From Auriscalpium vulgare (taxonomy: Eukaryota; Basidiomycota; Agaricomycetes; Russulales; Auriscalpiaceae), in NCBI GenBank assembly GCA_019915015.1, contig JAHBBC010000001.1:2418001-2482000 (forward strand): DNA of 64,000 bases, given 5' to 3'. Every line of letters begins with the position of its first letter. Within the stretch, counting starts at the first letter, position 1. Made by a program: the position numbers and the translations under genes. Positions 11,853 to 24,600 of this stretch are shown one piece after another. The notes below the pieces were generated by a model, which saw nothing but the letters and a program-made list of their open reading frames with translations, made no database searches and was not told the origin of the DNA.

Positions 11853-12414
11853 CGTCCTCTGTAGGTTTCTGGAGGGCTTTCCTGAAGGGATATGGGACCA
11901 AGACCTGAGATAACCTCTGACGAATGCTCGTCGTGCGTGTGAGAGTGCGAGGATGGTTGGGATATGCAGGGGTGTAGTCCCGCGCTGTTCCGATTTGATA
12001 GATCAATGAAGGCAAGGTGCAGTCTCGTATGAGATGATGTGACGATGTAGCAAGAGTTGAGGCTCTCGCGGTCGATGCTCAATTGCAATCCTTACACCAC
12101 GAGCTTGATCGAAAGAAAAATTCACCGCTAAAAAATTGGGGTCTACAGCGATCTGAGTTGATGTTACGCTGGTGAGGAGCTAGTAGGTATAATGCCCCGG
12201 TCAATTCGAGCCTCTTGTAGTACAATCACAAACACAAATCGGTGCGCGAGTAGAATAAATGTCCTGGCCACGTCCATGAGCCTGCTAGACGTGACACAGG
12301 GCGAGTTTGAAAGATAAAAGAGTGATGTGGAAAAGAATGCAAGGGAGCGCGACGTCCCCAACTCGCTTGCAGTAGCACTCCCCGCCGGTCAAGCTGTCGT
12401 CGGGTGGGACACGG
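11853..12414. other. Intergenic region upstream of the Ap4A phosphorylase gene
   Basis: About 560 bp between two minus-strand genes. It holds the promoter of the Ap4A phosphorylase and the 3' UTR of the small membrane-protein gene. No gene is supported. Confidence 0.4.
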
Positions 12415-13058
12415 TCAGGCTTTGCCACCTCTCCCTTTGTTCGCCTTCGCATCCTTCATCTCTTCCCCGAGGCTGAGAGCCCGACTATAACCAATCGCAG
12501 CCACCAACGAGTATATGGCGCCGTTCGTGCCCTGTTGCCCAAGTGAGTAAGCAGAACCAAAAAAAAAAAATTACGCTGCAAAGCAAACCTGATAGAAGAA
12601 GATGGCAATGAGGGCTTGTATGAGCAGGAGCACCGGCCGAAGGACCAGGCTACGCTGGATCGACATGCCCTTCAAAAACGGCGCGGGGTATTCCAGGCCA
12701 ACCAAGACGCCGCCCAAAATAATCGACAAGATGGGATAAAACCGGGGCCTTCACGATCACGGAGACGAAAAAGGCGTCCCCAGGGGCAGGCCTGGCGTGG
12801 AGCGCCAAGGCATCAGTAAGTGGCACCATCAACAACCATGGTATCTACGCACTGAAGACCTCCGGGGTTGCGCTGGATTCCGCTCACGAAGTCCCAGAAG
12901 AACTTGCGCCACAGCAGGGCAAAGTACGCTGCCCAGATGGTGTCTGCATTCCTGATGAGACAAAGTGGACAATGGGAGACGAGAACACATCATCACTCAC
13001 AGAGGCTTGCCGTGAGGGAGACATAGCGTGCCCACTCGTGCCAGATAAGGTTGCCCAT
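12415..13058 (-). CDS. Small multi-pass membrane protein (DUF7727-like, fungal)
   Basis: Four exons encode about 145-150 residues beginning MGNLIWHEWARYVSLTAS, then YTIWAAYFALLWRKFFWDFV, a PGGLQPAPGDAFFVSVIVKAP block, a hydrophobic helix, a second helix rich in Leu/Ile with RPVLLLIQALIAIFFYQ, and the tail NGAIYSLVAAIGYSRAL before a Lys-rich end. The pattern of three to four membrane helices and the opening MGNLIWHEWARYV are typical of a widespread fungal family of unknown function; the DUF name is from memory. One extra T near 12738 breaks the third exon (VLSHLV... instead of VLPILSIILGG). The last intron carries a 12-base A/T run (about 12550-12561). Confidence 0.78.
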
Positions 13059-13553
13059 TGCTCCAAGGTAGTGTGCGAGGTGAGAGATGATTGGTGTGTG
13101 CGTCGGGGAGCGCTGCTCTGCCTGGGGAGACGGAACAAAAGGTGATAGGAAGTTGGCGAAAACAAAGGAGGTGCAGAGCCTGCTTGGACCGAAGAGAAAG
13201 GGGAGTGTTGACGAAAGAAAGAAACGGCGGAGAGCGCAGCTCAACCAACAAGAACTCGCAGAAGAGTGAAAGGAAAGAAAAGAGGGGGAGGAGATATCAA
13301 GCCGGAGGCTAGATGGGATATATGATGGAGGAGAAAGTGAATTGGCGCCGAGCTCGCCGTCAGCGAATCAGGTCCCACGCCTAGCGACCGTAACCAGGGC
13401 ACCGCTTGGACGAACATCCCCGACACCCCCATTTGACAACCGTCCCTCCGATTATTGAAAGCAATAGATAGCGATAATTGCCTACTACATCCGAGCTATG
13501 AAAGGCTATGAACTACCAGTGGCAAACCTCTCCAGAGCGAGGGAACACCAGCA
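13059..13553. other. Intergenic region upstream of the small membrane-protein gene
   Basis: About 500 bp between two minus-strand genes, purine-rich on the plus strand (pyrimidine-rich on the coding strand) between 13160 and 13340, as expected for a fungal leader. No gene is supported. Confidence 0.4.
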
Positions 13554-15446
13554 CTACTCGCCCCCCGGCGGTGGAAGACGGAGCATGGGCGGACGTGCCG
13601 AACGTGCGGGAACAGTTGCCCACTGATCATCAAAAGTTAGCCCTGCCTCTGACATGACGCATGTAGTGCAATGCAACACTTACTGCACCGCTCTTGACCT
13701 GCATGTCGTCGTCGTCCACGCGGTACGAATCCCGCATCACGCTCGTCCGTGGAGTCGTCGGGAGATCGGCGCCACCTGCGTAGTAACTCAGGCCAGAGTT
13801 TCTGTTCGGTTGAGGGACCCTCGCAGAAGTGTAGGTAGCTTTCTCGGGATCTGAGAACGGGTTTGGATCCGCAAATGGGTTCGCAGCCGCCGGCGCCTGG
13901 GGACCGAAACTGAATCGGTTACGCGACAGGAGGCCAGGAGTGATCGACTGGAAAGGAAGGGAAGGTGTGTCGGGCATTTGCATGGGCATGCGGCTCCTTT
14001 GGCGTCGTCTTCGTCGGAAAAGTAGGGTGATGGCCAAAATCGCGAGAAGGAGAAGGACCACGACGCCACCCACGACACCGATGATAATTCCAGTCTTGGA
14101 TGACTTTGACTGGGTACCCGTCGATGAAGACGAGCCCGGTGAACTGTTTCGTCGGTCAGTTGTGAGCGCTGACGGCCCAATTTGATCACCTACCTATTGT
14201 CGTTGCCTGGGGTTTGCGTGGCAGCCGCGCCGCCTGCCGCACTGTAGACAGTGATGGCGTCAATGTCCATGAACTTGCCAGTGTTCGCCTGTCCAGCCTG
14301 GTCCGGGTTTGCTGTCAGCGTCACCACGTGGCTCCCCGAGCCTAAACTATTGCCGAAATACTATATAAAATATGAATACAGCTCGTCACACTGCAGTCCT
14401 TGAAAACCTACAAGCAATGTCTATAAATGAACGATAATGAGCTATAGCAGTCGTCAAGTAGAAAACCGACTTACATTCTGATGAAGTATGCTCGCAGCTC
14501 CGTTGGAGCCACCATCGAAACCTTGCGTCGCACCGTCAACCGACACCGTGTAATTAGCGTGATCCGGTGATGTCGTCCCATATAGCGCAACCGCGTCACC
14601 GCTGAACTGAAACTGGACCTGAGCGCCTCCCATTTGTGTGAAGCTGTCCAGTAAGGATTTAGTAGCGCGTTGGTGCTTGCACACGGAGAGAGTACGCACT
14701 GAAGCGTGTCGTTGACGCAGCCTGGCAGGTTATTCGTAGTCCAAGCTCCCGGAGTCGGCAGGTACGTGAATGACGGGCTGCTATCATCGGTAGTGATGTT
14801 AGAGACTGACGATCTGTATGGCAGCTAACAGTAAGCAGAGTGCGGGAGAAGAGACTGTCCTGATTTACGAACCCGTGGTCCCAGTTTGCGTCTCGAAAAT
14901 GACAGAGTCGAGGTCTATGGATGATCCGGAACCGGTGTTGGTCAATGTCACAGTGTGGGAGCCGTTGGGAAGTCCGGATTTGCCCCCGAGCATTTGCTGA
15001 AATGCTGCCTGAGTCGATTGTGCGCTTCCTTGGACAGATTCTCCATCAATAGATATAGTGAAGGTCCCATAGTTGGGCTTCTTCGCGCCGAATAGCCAGA
15101 TGCCAGTCCCTGAGAACGGTGAGTTAGGTTGGCACTAAATCGTGGAAGCATCTCGAAGCACCGTTGAAAGATAGTGTGGCTGACGCTCCTTGGGCCGAGG
15201 AGCTGTGGTAGGACTGCGCGGAATAAGCCTGTAGAAGGATCGAGCGCGTCAGATTGTCAAGTCTGCGTGGATCGCCATGGCAAGACGCACCGGAACAGAG
15301 GGGTCACCAGCTGCGGTATCCGTCCAGGCTTCAATGGGCGTGTAGGTGATGAGAGGAGAGCTGTCATCAGCTGCAGAGCACGGTGAGAACGCTGCGCAGA
15401 CGAAGCATTCAGTAGGCAGCGTACCCGTCACGTTAAAAGACGCCAT
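13554..15446 (-). CDS. Single-pass membrane protein with two galactose-binding-like domains
   Basis: Begins MASFNVTGTLPTECFVCAAF. Two related beta-sandwich modules follow: one around DDSSPLITYTPIEAWTD with a block containing GASATLSFNG, the second around FTQMGGAQVQFQFSGDAVAL and NYTVSVDGATQGFDGG. Each ends in a strand pair seen in many basidiomycete proteins of this type (GSGSSIDLDSVIFET; GKFMDIDAITVYSA). A Ser/Thr-rich stalk, one membrane helix (GVVGGVVVLLLLAILAITLL) and an RRRRR stop-transfer precede a ~130-residue cytosolic tail. The tail's last intron is only 41 nt (GTAAGT...GGCAG), giving the end GLTFDDQWATVPAR before a proline-rich finish. Likely at the plasma membrane with the two domains outside. 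Ligand unknown; the start is chosen by family habit since no cleavable signal peptide is clear. Confidence 0.78.
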
Positions 15447-15875
15447 CAAGGCTTTCGCAATGACTGAGTTTGTTAGAGAAACGTAAATAAACGCTGCCGA
15501 CGCGAGGACGGCACGAAATAATAGAAGGGGCAGCCTGGCCGGCAGGGCCTGGGGAGTCGTGAAAGGTCGTCGATGAGGGAGTGAACACGGGTGTCGCGCG
15601 ACCAGGGTGTGAAGCGCGCTGTTATGATGGCCATGCGGCGTTGATACCAGACGCCGTGGTCCCCTGTGGTCCCCTTGGCTATCGTACACCGCGTCGGCCA
15701 GGCCCCCTCCCATCTCCATCAGATAATAAGATTAAGTGTGGGCGACGTCGGCTGTTTCGAACCCGAGGCTTCGTCGTCGAGGCGCGCAAAGTCGGGAAGG
15801 CTGGATCTGGTCAAATCAACAAGAGCAAAGCACTTGACTCGTGCCATTGCCATCTCGCGGCTCTCGCCCATCACC
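15447..15875. promoter_or_regulatory. Divergent promoter region
   Basis: About 430 bp between two outward-facing genes. A minus-strand frame reads on upstream of the chosen start at 15446 with a hydrophobic stretch (RAVLASAAFIYVSLTNSVIA), so a longer N-terminus with a signal anchor is possible. No other signal is clear. Confidence 0.35.
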
Positions 15876-18800
15876 ATGCCTCCAAAAAAGCCGACAAAGC
15901 CGACAGAGTCATCCTCGCGCGACCTCGTCACTGTAGGCCCGAGGGACGTCTCTGCCAAGCACCACGGCGCCCGCCTCAATGACCAGGGCCTTCTCCCAAC
16001 GACCGCGCGTGCCTTGGTCCTCCGCAATGGCAAACACGGCGCCATGGGCACCGGTGAAATCATGTCCACGCGCAAGCCGAGTGGTCGAGAGAAGTTGGAT
16101 CTGCTTGGTGGTGAGTAGACGGCCCCGTGTTCTTATAATCAACATAGACCCATTTATCTTGCAAACCCAAGAGGACTTGATTGCGAAAGCTCAGACGGCG
16201 CTGGCCGATCCGTTCAAGCTCGGACAGTGTCTCAAAATTGCAGACTCCCAGTTCAATTGTGCGTATCAGCCATCTTTCGCTTCCTGTGCAGTCGTGACTG
16301 AACAATGTGCAGTATATCTCGATGGTGTCGTCGAGCTCCAGGACCACGAGACTTTCTACACCGCGTTCAAGACCGAGATCCACTCCCGTTTTCCTCCCGC
16401 GCCGACCAAAGATCAGTTGGATCCCCTGAGGAAGCGGGATGTGGTATTTGCAGCTCTGGGAACGAGGTGAGTGCCTTTGATATCCTAGATACCGCTCCCA
16501 GAACTGTAGCTCGTGTGCGTCAGGATCCATAACCTACACATGCTCGCGTCAGCCTGGAGGATAATACGAGACCATCTCGACTACCTTGACCAACTCGGTA
16601 TCGTCGATGCACGGGTTCAGTCTCAATTGAGGGAGGATTCTGCGCTTCGGACCGATTATCTGGTCCTGTACGACATGGTGAACGTACTCACAGACGCACT
16701 TCAAGCCAACTTCTCCCTTCTTGCTACAAATCCGGTGATGATCTCTCTTGGGATGCGTGATCGGACTGTCCTTACCAGCGTATGCCCAGACTACCACTCC
16801 CAATATTTCAGGAAAGATGAAGAAGACAACGTTGTAACCTTCGACTGGAACTCCTTACGCGCCTCATACAAGTCATTTGTCGACTCTATTGTCATCGAGC
16901 TCTGTCTACCGCATTCACAGTTTCCGAAGTATGTCCTGACCTCTATGCTGCAAGAGGCTATCGAAGAAGTCCCGAGTGAGGCCAAGCGTTTCCCGCAGGC
17001 TCTGTGGGATGCGCTGGGAGATCTTTCGGTGAGCTTTACTCCGCATAATCCATTTTTACGGGCGATTGGCCGTTTGATGGCTCACCGTCCAAACAGATGG
17101 CTGTTCGACTTCAAGAAATTCTCGAAAGGCCGCTCCTAATTCCCGAAGGCAAGGCATGGAAAGCAGAGAAGCGTGAGATGCCCGATACTTTCAATGAATG
17201 GGTGAATGCGCAGGGGCCATCCGACGAAGCTTCAAAGGCGCTCGGTCAAACCCTCGACATCATCGTTCCGCTGGAAAATGCGAAGAAGAAGAACGTCGTC
17301 GATATGATGTGGAAGCGTATCAATAAGGTCTGTTCAACAGGCGTTGCGAGATTGAAAGCACCTGACGGCAGCGTTCACCGTCTAGGCATACGAGACGTCG
17401 ACTGGCATGGATATTGAAACTCTTTGGCAGCTTAAAGGCGAGACGCATCGCATTCCCAAATGGGGCACTCAACCCCCCCCAGCGAAAAGGGTGCCAAAGG
17501 CGCTGCACAATACAAGCCAGGCAAGGGCAAACGGCGTCTCGCCATTACTGACAATGCAGACGACGGTGACTCGGATGACTCGATGCCCTCACTTGAGACC
17601 GTCTCCGACTCGACGCAAGAGGAGAACGAGGATGGGTGGTCAACCTCGGACGAGGATGATGAGTCCGATGAAGGCTCTGAGGATGAGGAGGCCGGCTACG
17701 ACACTGACGAAGAGGAAGAATTCCGAGACCTCCTGCGGGAAGCAATGGAGGCCATCCACGCAAATCCTGAATTCATGGACCCAACGAAGAAGACCCCGGA
17801 GGAGATTCTTGCAGATGATCGGAAGGGCAATCCGTTTCTGAAATTGCTTGGATCATTAAGAGGTACTGTGGATTACAAGATGCCCTTGGACGTATCATTG
17901 AACGGACTATAGGCCGCATGTTTTCTGCCAATCCGACCTTGAGGACCACTGATCGTGGCGAAAGTCGGTCAGGAGCAGGCACACGCCTACCTCCAAGGGC
18001 TGCAGGGCAGGGTAAGTCTCCTCGCTACCCAGTAGGTCTCCATACTTAGCACGGATCCTAGGATCTCAGGGTCGCAACGTGACTGTTGAAGAGGTTGAGG
18101 ATGAAGACGCAGAGACCGGGGCCGCCAAGAAAAAGAAGAAGAACCGAAGAAGAAGAAGAAGAAGACTTCCGCATCGTCAGCGGCGTCCGAGCAGGGGACG
18201 GAAGCAGAAGCGACCTCGCCCGTCCCACCGCCTATCGTCCCGAAGACCCCTCCTCCAATGTCTACCCAGACGCTCCCCGTCACCCCACATCCGCGAAGAA
18301 GAAAACTCCCGCGACACCGAAGTCACCGCCGCCTGCCGCGCGTCTGTCAAGTCCAGGAGGCGCCTCCACAGCGACGTTGGCGAACATGTCGACGACGTCG
18401 CTGGAGCTTGGACGACAGCAGTCAGCGCAGTCAGCACGCTCGTACTTGCAGTCTGAACACAGGGACCAAAAAGTGAAGACGAAGTCGCGGCCTGACTATG
18501 GCAATCTCGCTGCGATACCGGAGAAGAAGGGGTTCTTTTCTCGGTTCAGCAGGAAGGAGCCCAAGCCCGCGGAAGAGAAGGAGAAGGAGAAGCAGAGCAT
18601 GACTAAGTGGTTCGGGCAGCTCACGAAGAAGGCGTCGCTAGGTATGCATCAAATCTTGGGCACGAAGCAAGGCACGAAGCAAGCCGTTGCGCCTATGAAG
18701 TGGGATACGTTTGTGAAGGTGAGTTTCATGACCTTGCCATAGAGGTCTAAAAAACTCACAAAGCTGGGCGCGCAGATCATGAAGGACATGGGTTTCACCT

Positions 18801-19109
18801 ACGATCCTAGTACCGCCGGGTCCAGCGTGCGGTTCGATCCTCCTGCAGGTATCGAAGTTCGGGTGAGCGTGACTGCCATGTATCTCTAGATAATACGTCT
18901 CTGACGAATCACATACAGTCCATCTCATTCCATAAGCGTAAGTTCTGCGCCGAATAATTTTTATTCAACAAGCACTGACTTGGTAACGATCCTTAGCCCA
19001 TCCTGAAAACACCATCGATCCCGTGACGCTCCGTGAGTGGGGTAAGAAACTGAAGGACTATTACGGGTGGTCCGAGGAGATTTTCAGCCAGAGTGCTGAT
19101 GCGAATTGA
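15876..19109 (+). CDS. Large unknown fungal protein with C-terminal HicA-like module
   Basis: Starts MPPKKPTKPTESSSRDLVTV and runs through about ten exons. Residues ~80-450 are helical (for example MLQEAIEEVPSEAKRFPQAL) and resemble other unnamed basidiomycete proteins. A long Asp/Glu/Ser acidic tract (about 17560-17730) and a Lys-rich tract (about 18125-18165) follow, then a Ser/Pro linker. The last ~80 residues form a compact module: KWDTFVK, MKDMGF, GSSVRFDPP, FHKPHPENTIDPVTLREWGK, KLKDYYGW. The order Gly-Phe, Gly-Ser-x-x-(R/H)-F, His-x-x-Pro-His-Pro, then a C-terminal helix follows the dsRNA-binding-like fold of HicA-type proteins. Two single-base losses, near 18143 (Lys run) and 18285 (C run), break the frame. 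Probably nuclear from its charge; function unknown. Confidence 0.75.
18122..18165 (+). repeat. AAG-rich purine tract encoding Lys
   Basis: A run of AAG/AGA triplets inside the preceding gene encodes a lysine-rich segment. It is slippage-prone and contains one of the apparent frame breaks. Confidence 0.6.
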
Positions 19110-19388
19110 GTGTTCTGTGTCAAATTTTATATATACTGTGACGTGCTGTGTACTGAGGTACGCTTTCGTGCTCCTCGACGCATACCCTACCTAACGGGCA
19201 AGTCAGAGCTTATCCCTACGAAAATATGTTAACAAGATTCTACTTTGCTCCTTACCCCATTGACTCTGAACTCTGCGACAGCAAGGTCATATCGGTGTTC
19301 GTCAGCGCTGCGATAAATGATATCAATTTACGCTTTACACTGTGGTACTTCTGTAGCTCACGCCTGTGCACGAGGCTAACATAAAAGC

Positions 19389-20675
19389 TTAAGCGGATGT
19401 AACGGCCGCTACGAGCGCATCGCTGACATCCTCCTGCAGCAGTCCCTTGACGTCTGCGTCTTGCTCGACTGCCCACTCGTAAGCTTCTAGGAGCACCACG
19501 TCAGTCAATGGCACAGAATGGGCTGCCAATATCCGGATGATGTTCGTCACGCGTGCGATGGCCGTTCGCGTCGCGTCGTCGATGTCCTACGGAAACGTGA
19601 GCTTTGCGCAGCGAAGATGTACTTGTGTCTCACATCGTTTCGATTGGAATAGACTGCCTCCGCGTCGAAACCTTCCTCGCCCTCCCGCTCGCTTTCCTTC
19701 ACGTGCTTGCTCACCCATATGTAGCCATTGAGCCCCAAGATCAAGTCTACCCCTGACGGTAGGGAGAAGAAGTGTGATTTCAGTCGGCGCACGAGGATGG
19801 GTGGGACTGTGACCAGTTGTCCGTTTCGTAGCTGGGTGTATGGGGTTGAGAAGCCCGGTTCGAAGAGTAAAGTCGCAAAGCACTGACCTTGCCGTACTTA
19901 AGTGAGCGGGTATGCAGGGACATTGCGCCGTCTGAGAAAAATGCTTGCACTTCTGCTACTAGCAAGTCACCTTCTTCAAAGAAGTTTCGCATCTGCAGCT
20001 CGTCGCTCTCCAGTTTTCGCCTCTGTAGGGCAGCGTTTTATTTAGGCCGCAGGAGGAAAGATAGTCTGTGGATACTGACTTGAACACCTCCCGGAAGATT
20101 TACGGAAGAGAGCATCAAAACGGCGTCTTGCCTCGAGTTCGCGTCAACTTTCCATCGTCGCGGTTGTACCTACGGTTGTCAAGCTGGAGCCTTTGAGATG
20201 AAAATTTCAACCGTTACCTCTGTAATTCTCCCGATGACCAAGTCTCCTACTTCAGGATTATACCTTCAGGGAGAGACATCGAGATAAAGTGTCAATGAAC
20301 TACCTTGCGGGTGAAAACTTACCTTGTTCGTAAAGCCCGCACTGTTATGAGCTTGTTCACACGTTCGACTGTCCCTGCGACCGACGAGATGACATCGTCG
20401 TTGTCAACATACGTGCCATGCCCGCTGATTATTCCGATGAGGCGACCTGTTTGTGGAAGCAAGTGAAGGACGTGTCGTTCTCACCGCATAAATGATTGCG
20501 CAGATGTCAGGGTCTCCCCTGGGCATGTTAACCTGCTCGAGTCGGACTCGAAGTCATCGAAAGGTTCGACATCCATGTACGCGTCTTCGTCATCCTCCGT
20601 GGCATGCTTGGTTGCACCAGCATATGCGGACCTAAGTCCTGATTGCGAGGGAAATGAAGTGAAAGTGATCTGCAT
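19389..20675 (-). CDS. RRP4: Exosome complex RNA-binding subunit Rrp4 (EXOSC2)
   Basis: Starts [20 protein letters not shown] and shows the three Rrp4 parts in order: the N-terminal strand region with [20 protein letters not shown], the S1 domain ([20 protein letters not shown], then [19 protein letters not shown], and [12 protein letters not shown] after the domain), and the KH domain ([14 protein letters not shown]). Family role: cap subunit of the nuclear and cytoplasmic RNA exosome that guides RNA into the 3'-5' degradation channel. The exons are joined by several short introns and no frame break was found. The N-terminal acidic insert ([18 protein letters not shown]) is longer than in yeast. 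It ends convergently with the preceding gene. Confidence 0.93.
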
Positions 20676-21669
20676 GGTGGCGAACGCGGAGAAGCGTACT
20701 ACTACTAGGCGCGCAAGCCATTCCGCGCGTCCATTACATATCCTGATTATGCGCCTCACGCGCCGTTTGGACCAGCACCACAGCTCCTCCCCAGCCAGCT
20801 TTGCACGTCAACACAAGCCTTGCTGCGTCTAGTGGCTTCGTGAAAGTTGTGAGCGCAACGCTGCCTATTGTGGGCGGGCCCATCGCCGACGACTAGCCCC
20901 CGCGCTTGCGATGGTCTTTTTGTATATCTATACATGCGTGAAGTTACTTCTCTGTCTTCGGACGCGCTCAGAGCGGGACGGATAACCGTCGTGCCGGGGG
21001 CGCGCGGCTTTTCCCTCATACGTACATACATCGGCTGCTCGCTCCTTTTCATCTCTCACCGCGTGCACGGAGTCCTTACTTCGCCGCCAACGCCAGCGTC
21101 GCCCTGCATGCGCGGCGGCGCGGGAGGGCCTGGACCGGTCGGGCGGCGAGCACGCGTCGGGCCCCACCCACCCCCAGCGTCGTTTGCTGTCCGAGTGTCA
21201 GCCCCAATGGAAGAATATCGCCACAATGCTGCCAAGCCAGCGCGCTCCCTCGATATACCGATGGGCTCCTCAGTCTGGGACCGTCTAGCTCGCGGATCAC
21301 GCTCCATTGCGTACCAATCGATCCACGGCAGCCCTCCGTGCGCCCTTTTCGCTATCTATCTACCCGAATCCTCCTGAATGATATGTGTCCAGGCAGCCCA
21401 CTACCTTTATGTAAAAGAGGGCGGCCGTCGCGCTCCAACACCCTGCGAAGCTGCCGCTGCGAGCTCGCTGCCAGACGTCATGGGGAGACGGTCCGGAAGC
21501 AAATAAATTGCGCCCATCCGTGACTAAATTGTTGTCCCCCGGCCCTGCCCTATCTCATTCGCCTCGGCCCTCGCTCGTCCAGTGCGCTCTCGCCGATAGC
21601 AACGCTTTTTTTCCTTTGTGCAGTATACCGCTCGGCCCTTTATCCTTCCACCACCACCAAACCCCTCTC
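20676..21669. promoter_or_regulatory. Divergent promoter region, about 1 kb
   Basis: The gap between the outward-facing RRP4 and ThrE-like genes is among the longest in the gene-dense part of the window. It is GC-rich with a CT-rich leader before the ATG at 21670. No conserved coding segment is seen; overlapping open frames on both strands look like GC-rich noise. Confidence 0.4.
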
Positions 21670-24600
21670 ATGTCGCACTCCCCGACGCCGCCAGAGCCTC
21701 GCGAGCTTGCAGACTCGCGCCCTCCGGGAGGCACCGCCCGCACACCTGGTACGCGCACGCCGCGCCGCGTGCAGTGGGCCGAAGGCGTGGATGTCAACGC
21801 CGCCTCCATCCGCCACAGGCCGCTCGACGTCCACACCGGATCGACGCACGCTCTTGACGAAGCCGGGCTCAACGTGCGTGCCCTTCATTTTCAGGTTGCT
21901 TTATCTGACATTTCTTCCAGCCTGACGCGTTCCAAACGCTTGCTCACGCCCTCGAACGCCACCGGTCCACCTCCTTCTCACCCTTCCGCGCCGGCCCAAA
22001 CATTCCATCGACCCCGTCGACCCCAACACTGCCTTTTCCTCCGATCCCTCCTCACCCTCTTCGCCCCACGATATTGGCCTTCCCGGCGAGGTCTTCGTCG
22101 ACGAGAACGAGCGCGCCGGTTTGCCGACGCACAGCGCCGACCAAGCCGATACCTCAACCGCACTCTCAGAGAGCGAGGCGCAGGCAAAACGCGTCGTGCG
22201 CGCGCACCGGCACAGCGCGTTTGCATCGCGCCTCACGCGCCGCCGGAACAAGCCCCCAAAAGCGTCGGCGTCGCGTAAACACGAGGACGTCGAGTTCACC
22301 GCGGCATCGGCGGGCCCCCCGCGCGCGAAAGGCGGCGTGCTAGCCGCGCTGCTCAGCCTCTATGACCAGCAGCCCGACTCGGCGTCGATCTCCGACACGA
22401 CCGGCACGGTGTCGCCCATCACGCCGCCGCCGACGCACAGGCACGAGTCCGCTCCGAACACCCATGGCCACACCCTCGGCCGCTCGCTCGCATCGCCTGC
22501 GCACTCGTTTGTGTCGCTTGCGTCCACGTCCACCAAACGCCTCTCGCACCTTGGGCAGACGATAAGTCACACTGTACCAATGCGTGAGAGCCGCCCCGCG
22601 CCGGAACGCAACGCTGCGGGCGTGTGGGGCGCGCTGCTCGCTAGTACGGGCAATATCACAGGTGCGGCGGCGCCGATGCTGAGCACCGTCGCGCCGGACG
22701 CGAAGCGCCCAGGCTACCATCTCTCGCGGTGCGCATTTACTACATGCGCTCTTTTTGGCGTCAAATAATCTCACTGGGACTGCACAGGTACTCGCTCGAC
22801 AGCAACGTGCCCACCGCGCGACCGCGCCATCCAGGCCTCCCGCGCCCGCGCAGCACGCATTTTGAGAAGAACGCGAGCGGCTCGACCTCGCACTCGCACT
22901 CCTCACAGACGCCCTCGCACGGCGACGTGACACCCGCGGATGGCGACGCTCTTCCCGCGCCGACGCACCCATGGATGCACACGCCGCCGGCGCAGCACCA
23001 CCGCGCCAAGTGGTCGGAGGTGCTGAAGGACCTGCCGAAGCGCGGATGGTCGGGCACCGCGCAGAGCTCGCCGCGCTCGGAGTACAGCGAGGGGTGGGAC
23101 GAGAAGGACGCTTGGGACGAGCGGAGGGACGCGGATAGTGAGCGTGAAGAGAGGGAGGGGCGCGATGAACAACGGCGGGAACGCAGGCGGAAGAGGCGAA
23201 AGGCCGAGATATATGTGCGTCTTCTTCTGCAATTGGCTGGAGGTCTCGGTCATTAAGTTTTCTGCAGATTACGCGCCACATCGGAACGCTGCTCGCTCGC
23301 CAGACGTTCGTGTTGAAGCTCACGCGCGCGCTGATGATGTTCGGCGGCCCGACGCACCGACTGCAGGCCCAGATCCAGAGCACCGCACGCGTGCTCGAGA
23401 TCCAGCTCGCGTGCATGTACCTCCCGGATGTCATGCTCATTTCCTTCGACGACGACGTCACCGCGACGAGCAGCATCAAGCTCATCCGCCAGGGCTCCAC
23501 GCTCGATTTGGGAAAGCTGCAGGACGCACACGATGTGTACTGGAAGGTCATTCACGACGAAATCTCCGTGCAAGACGCATCTGGGGACCTCGACATGCTC
23601 ATGCTCAACAAGCCGATGTACTCGCCGCCGTGGCTCATTTTCTTCGGCGGCATGGCGTCATCGTCAATCTGCAGCGTGTCATTCAAGGGCTCGCTGCTCG
23701 ATTGCCTGATTTCGTTTCCGTTGGGTGCGCTGCTAGTTGCGGTACAGCTCCTGTCTGTACGCAATGAGCTCTACTCGAACGTTTTCGAGTACGTCCGGTT
23801 TTTCTTTCCAACTCCCTGGCATCGTCCTGACGAAATGTAGGATTACTATCGCGACTCTCTTGAGCTTCCTGTCGGCCGCGCTTGCGCAGACCCACATATT
23901 TTGCTATTCTGCCGTGGCTTCTTCATCCGTCGTGCTGATCCTTCCTGTATGTATTCGCTTAATTCTCTTGGGCCAGTCCTCACGTATCTACGGTCGTCAG
24001 GGCTTCATAGTTCTCTGCGGCAGCCTCGAACTTTCATCTCGCAATATCGTCTCCGGCGCGTGCGCCTCTGTTACTCCATCGTGTACTCCCTCTTCCTCGC
24101 TTCGGGCTGTCCATCGGCGCACAGATATACGAGAAAATGACTGGCAATCAGATCGTCGGACCCGAGGATTACCAGTGCTACGCTAGTCATGCGAATCAGC
24201 CGTGGTATCAAAGCACGCCGTCGCTGTGGTGGGTATGTCTCCACAAGCATTGTATCTTCAGCGCACTCAACGTCATAATTGCCCGCAGCGTTCCTCACGG
24301 TCCCGATGTACTCGCTCTTCTTGAGCCTCAGGAACCATGCACCATGGAATCACAGGGAACTGGTGCGTTCTGCCGAGCACGGCTGCTCGGCTCACGTGTT
24401 GATATTGCTACGTGCTGTAGTACATTCTCATCATCATCTCCTGTGCGGGCTGGTGCACAAATCATTTCGTCGGCACAAAATTCCCGAATCAGAGCGACGT
24501 CAGCGCCGCCGTTGGGTAAGCTCAGCTTGGTCCGCCACTGTCTGCGTCCGCTGACGATTTTTAGTGCATTCGCCGTTGGACTGATCGCAAACGTCTACGG

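Noticed and set aside
18086..18742. A separate gene starting at 18086
   Set aside because: The upstream frame and the acidic/Lys-rich tracts continue into it once two single-base losses are allowed, so it is part of the 15876-19109 gene.
22340..23551. A 403-residue minus-strand frame across the ThrE-like gene
   Set aside because: Arg/Ser-rich composition without domains; the plus strand carries the conserved ThrE exons.
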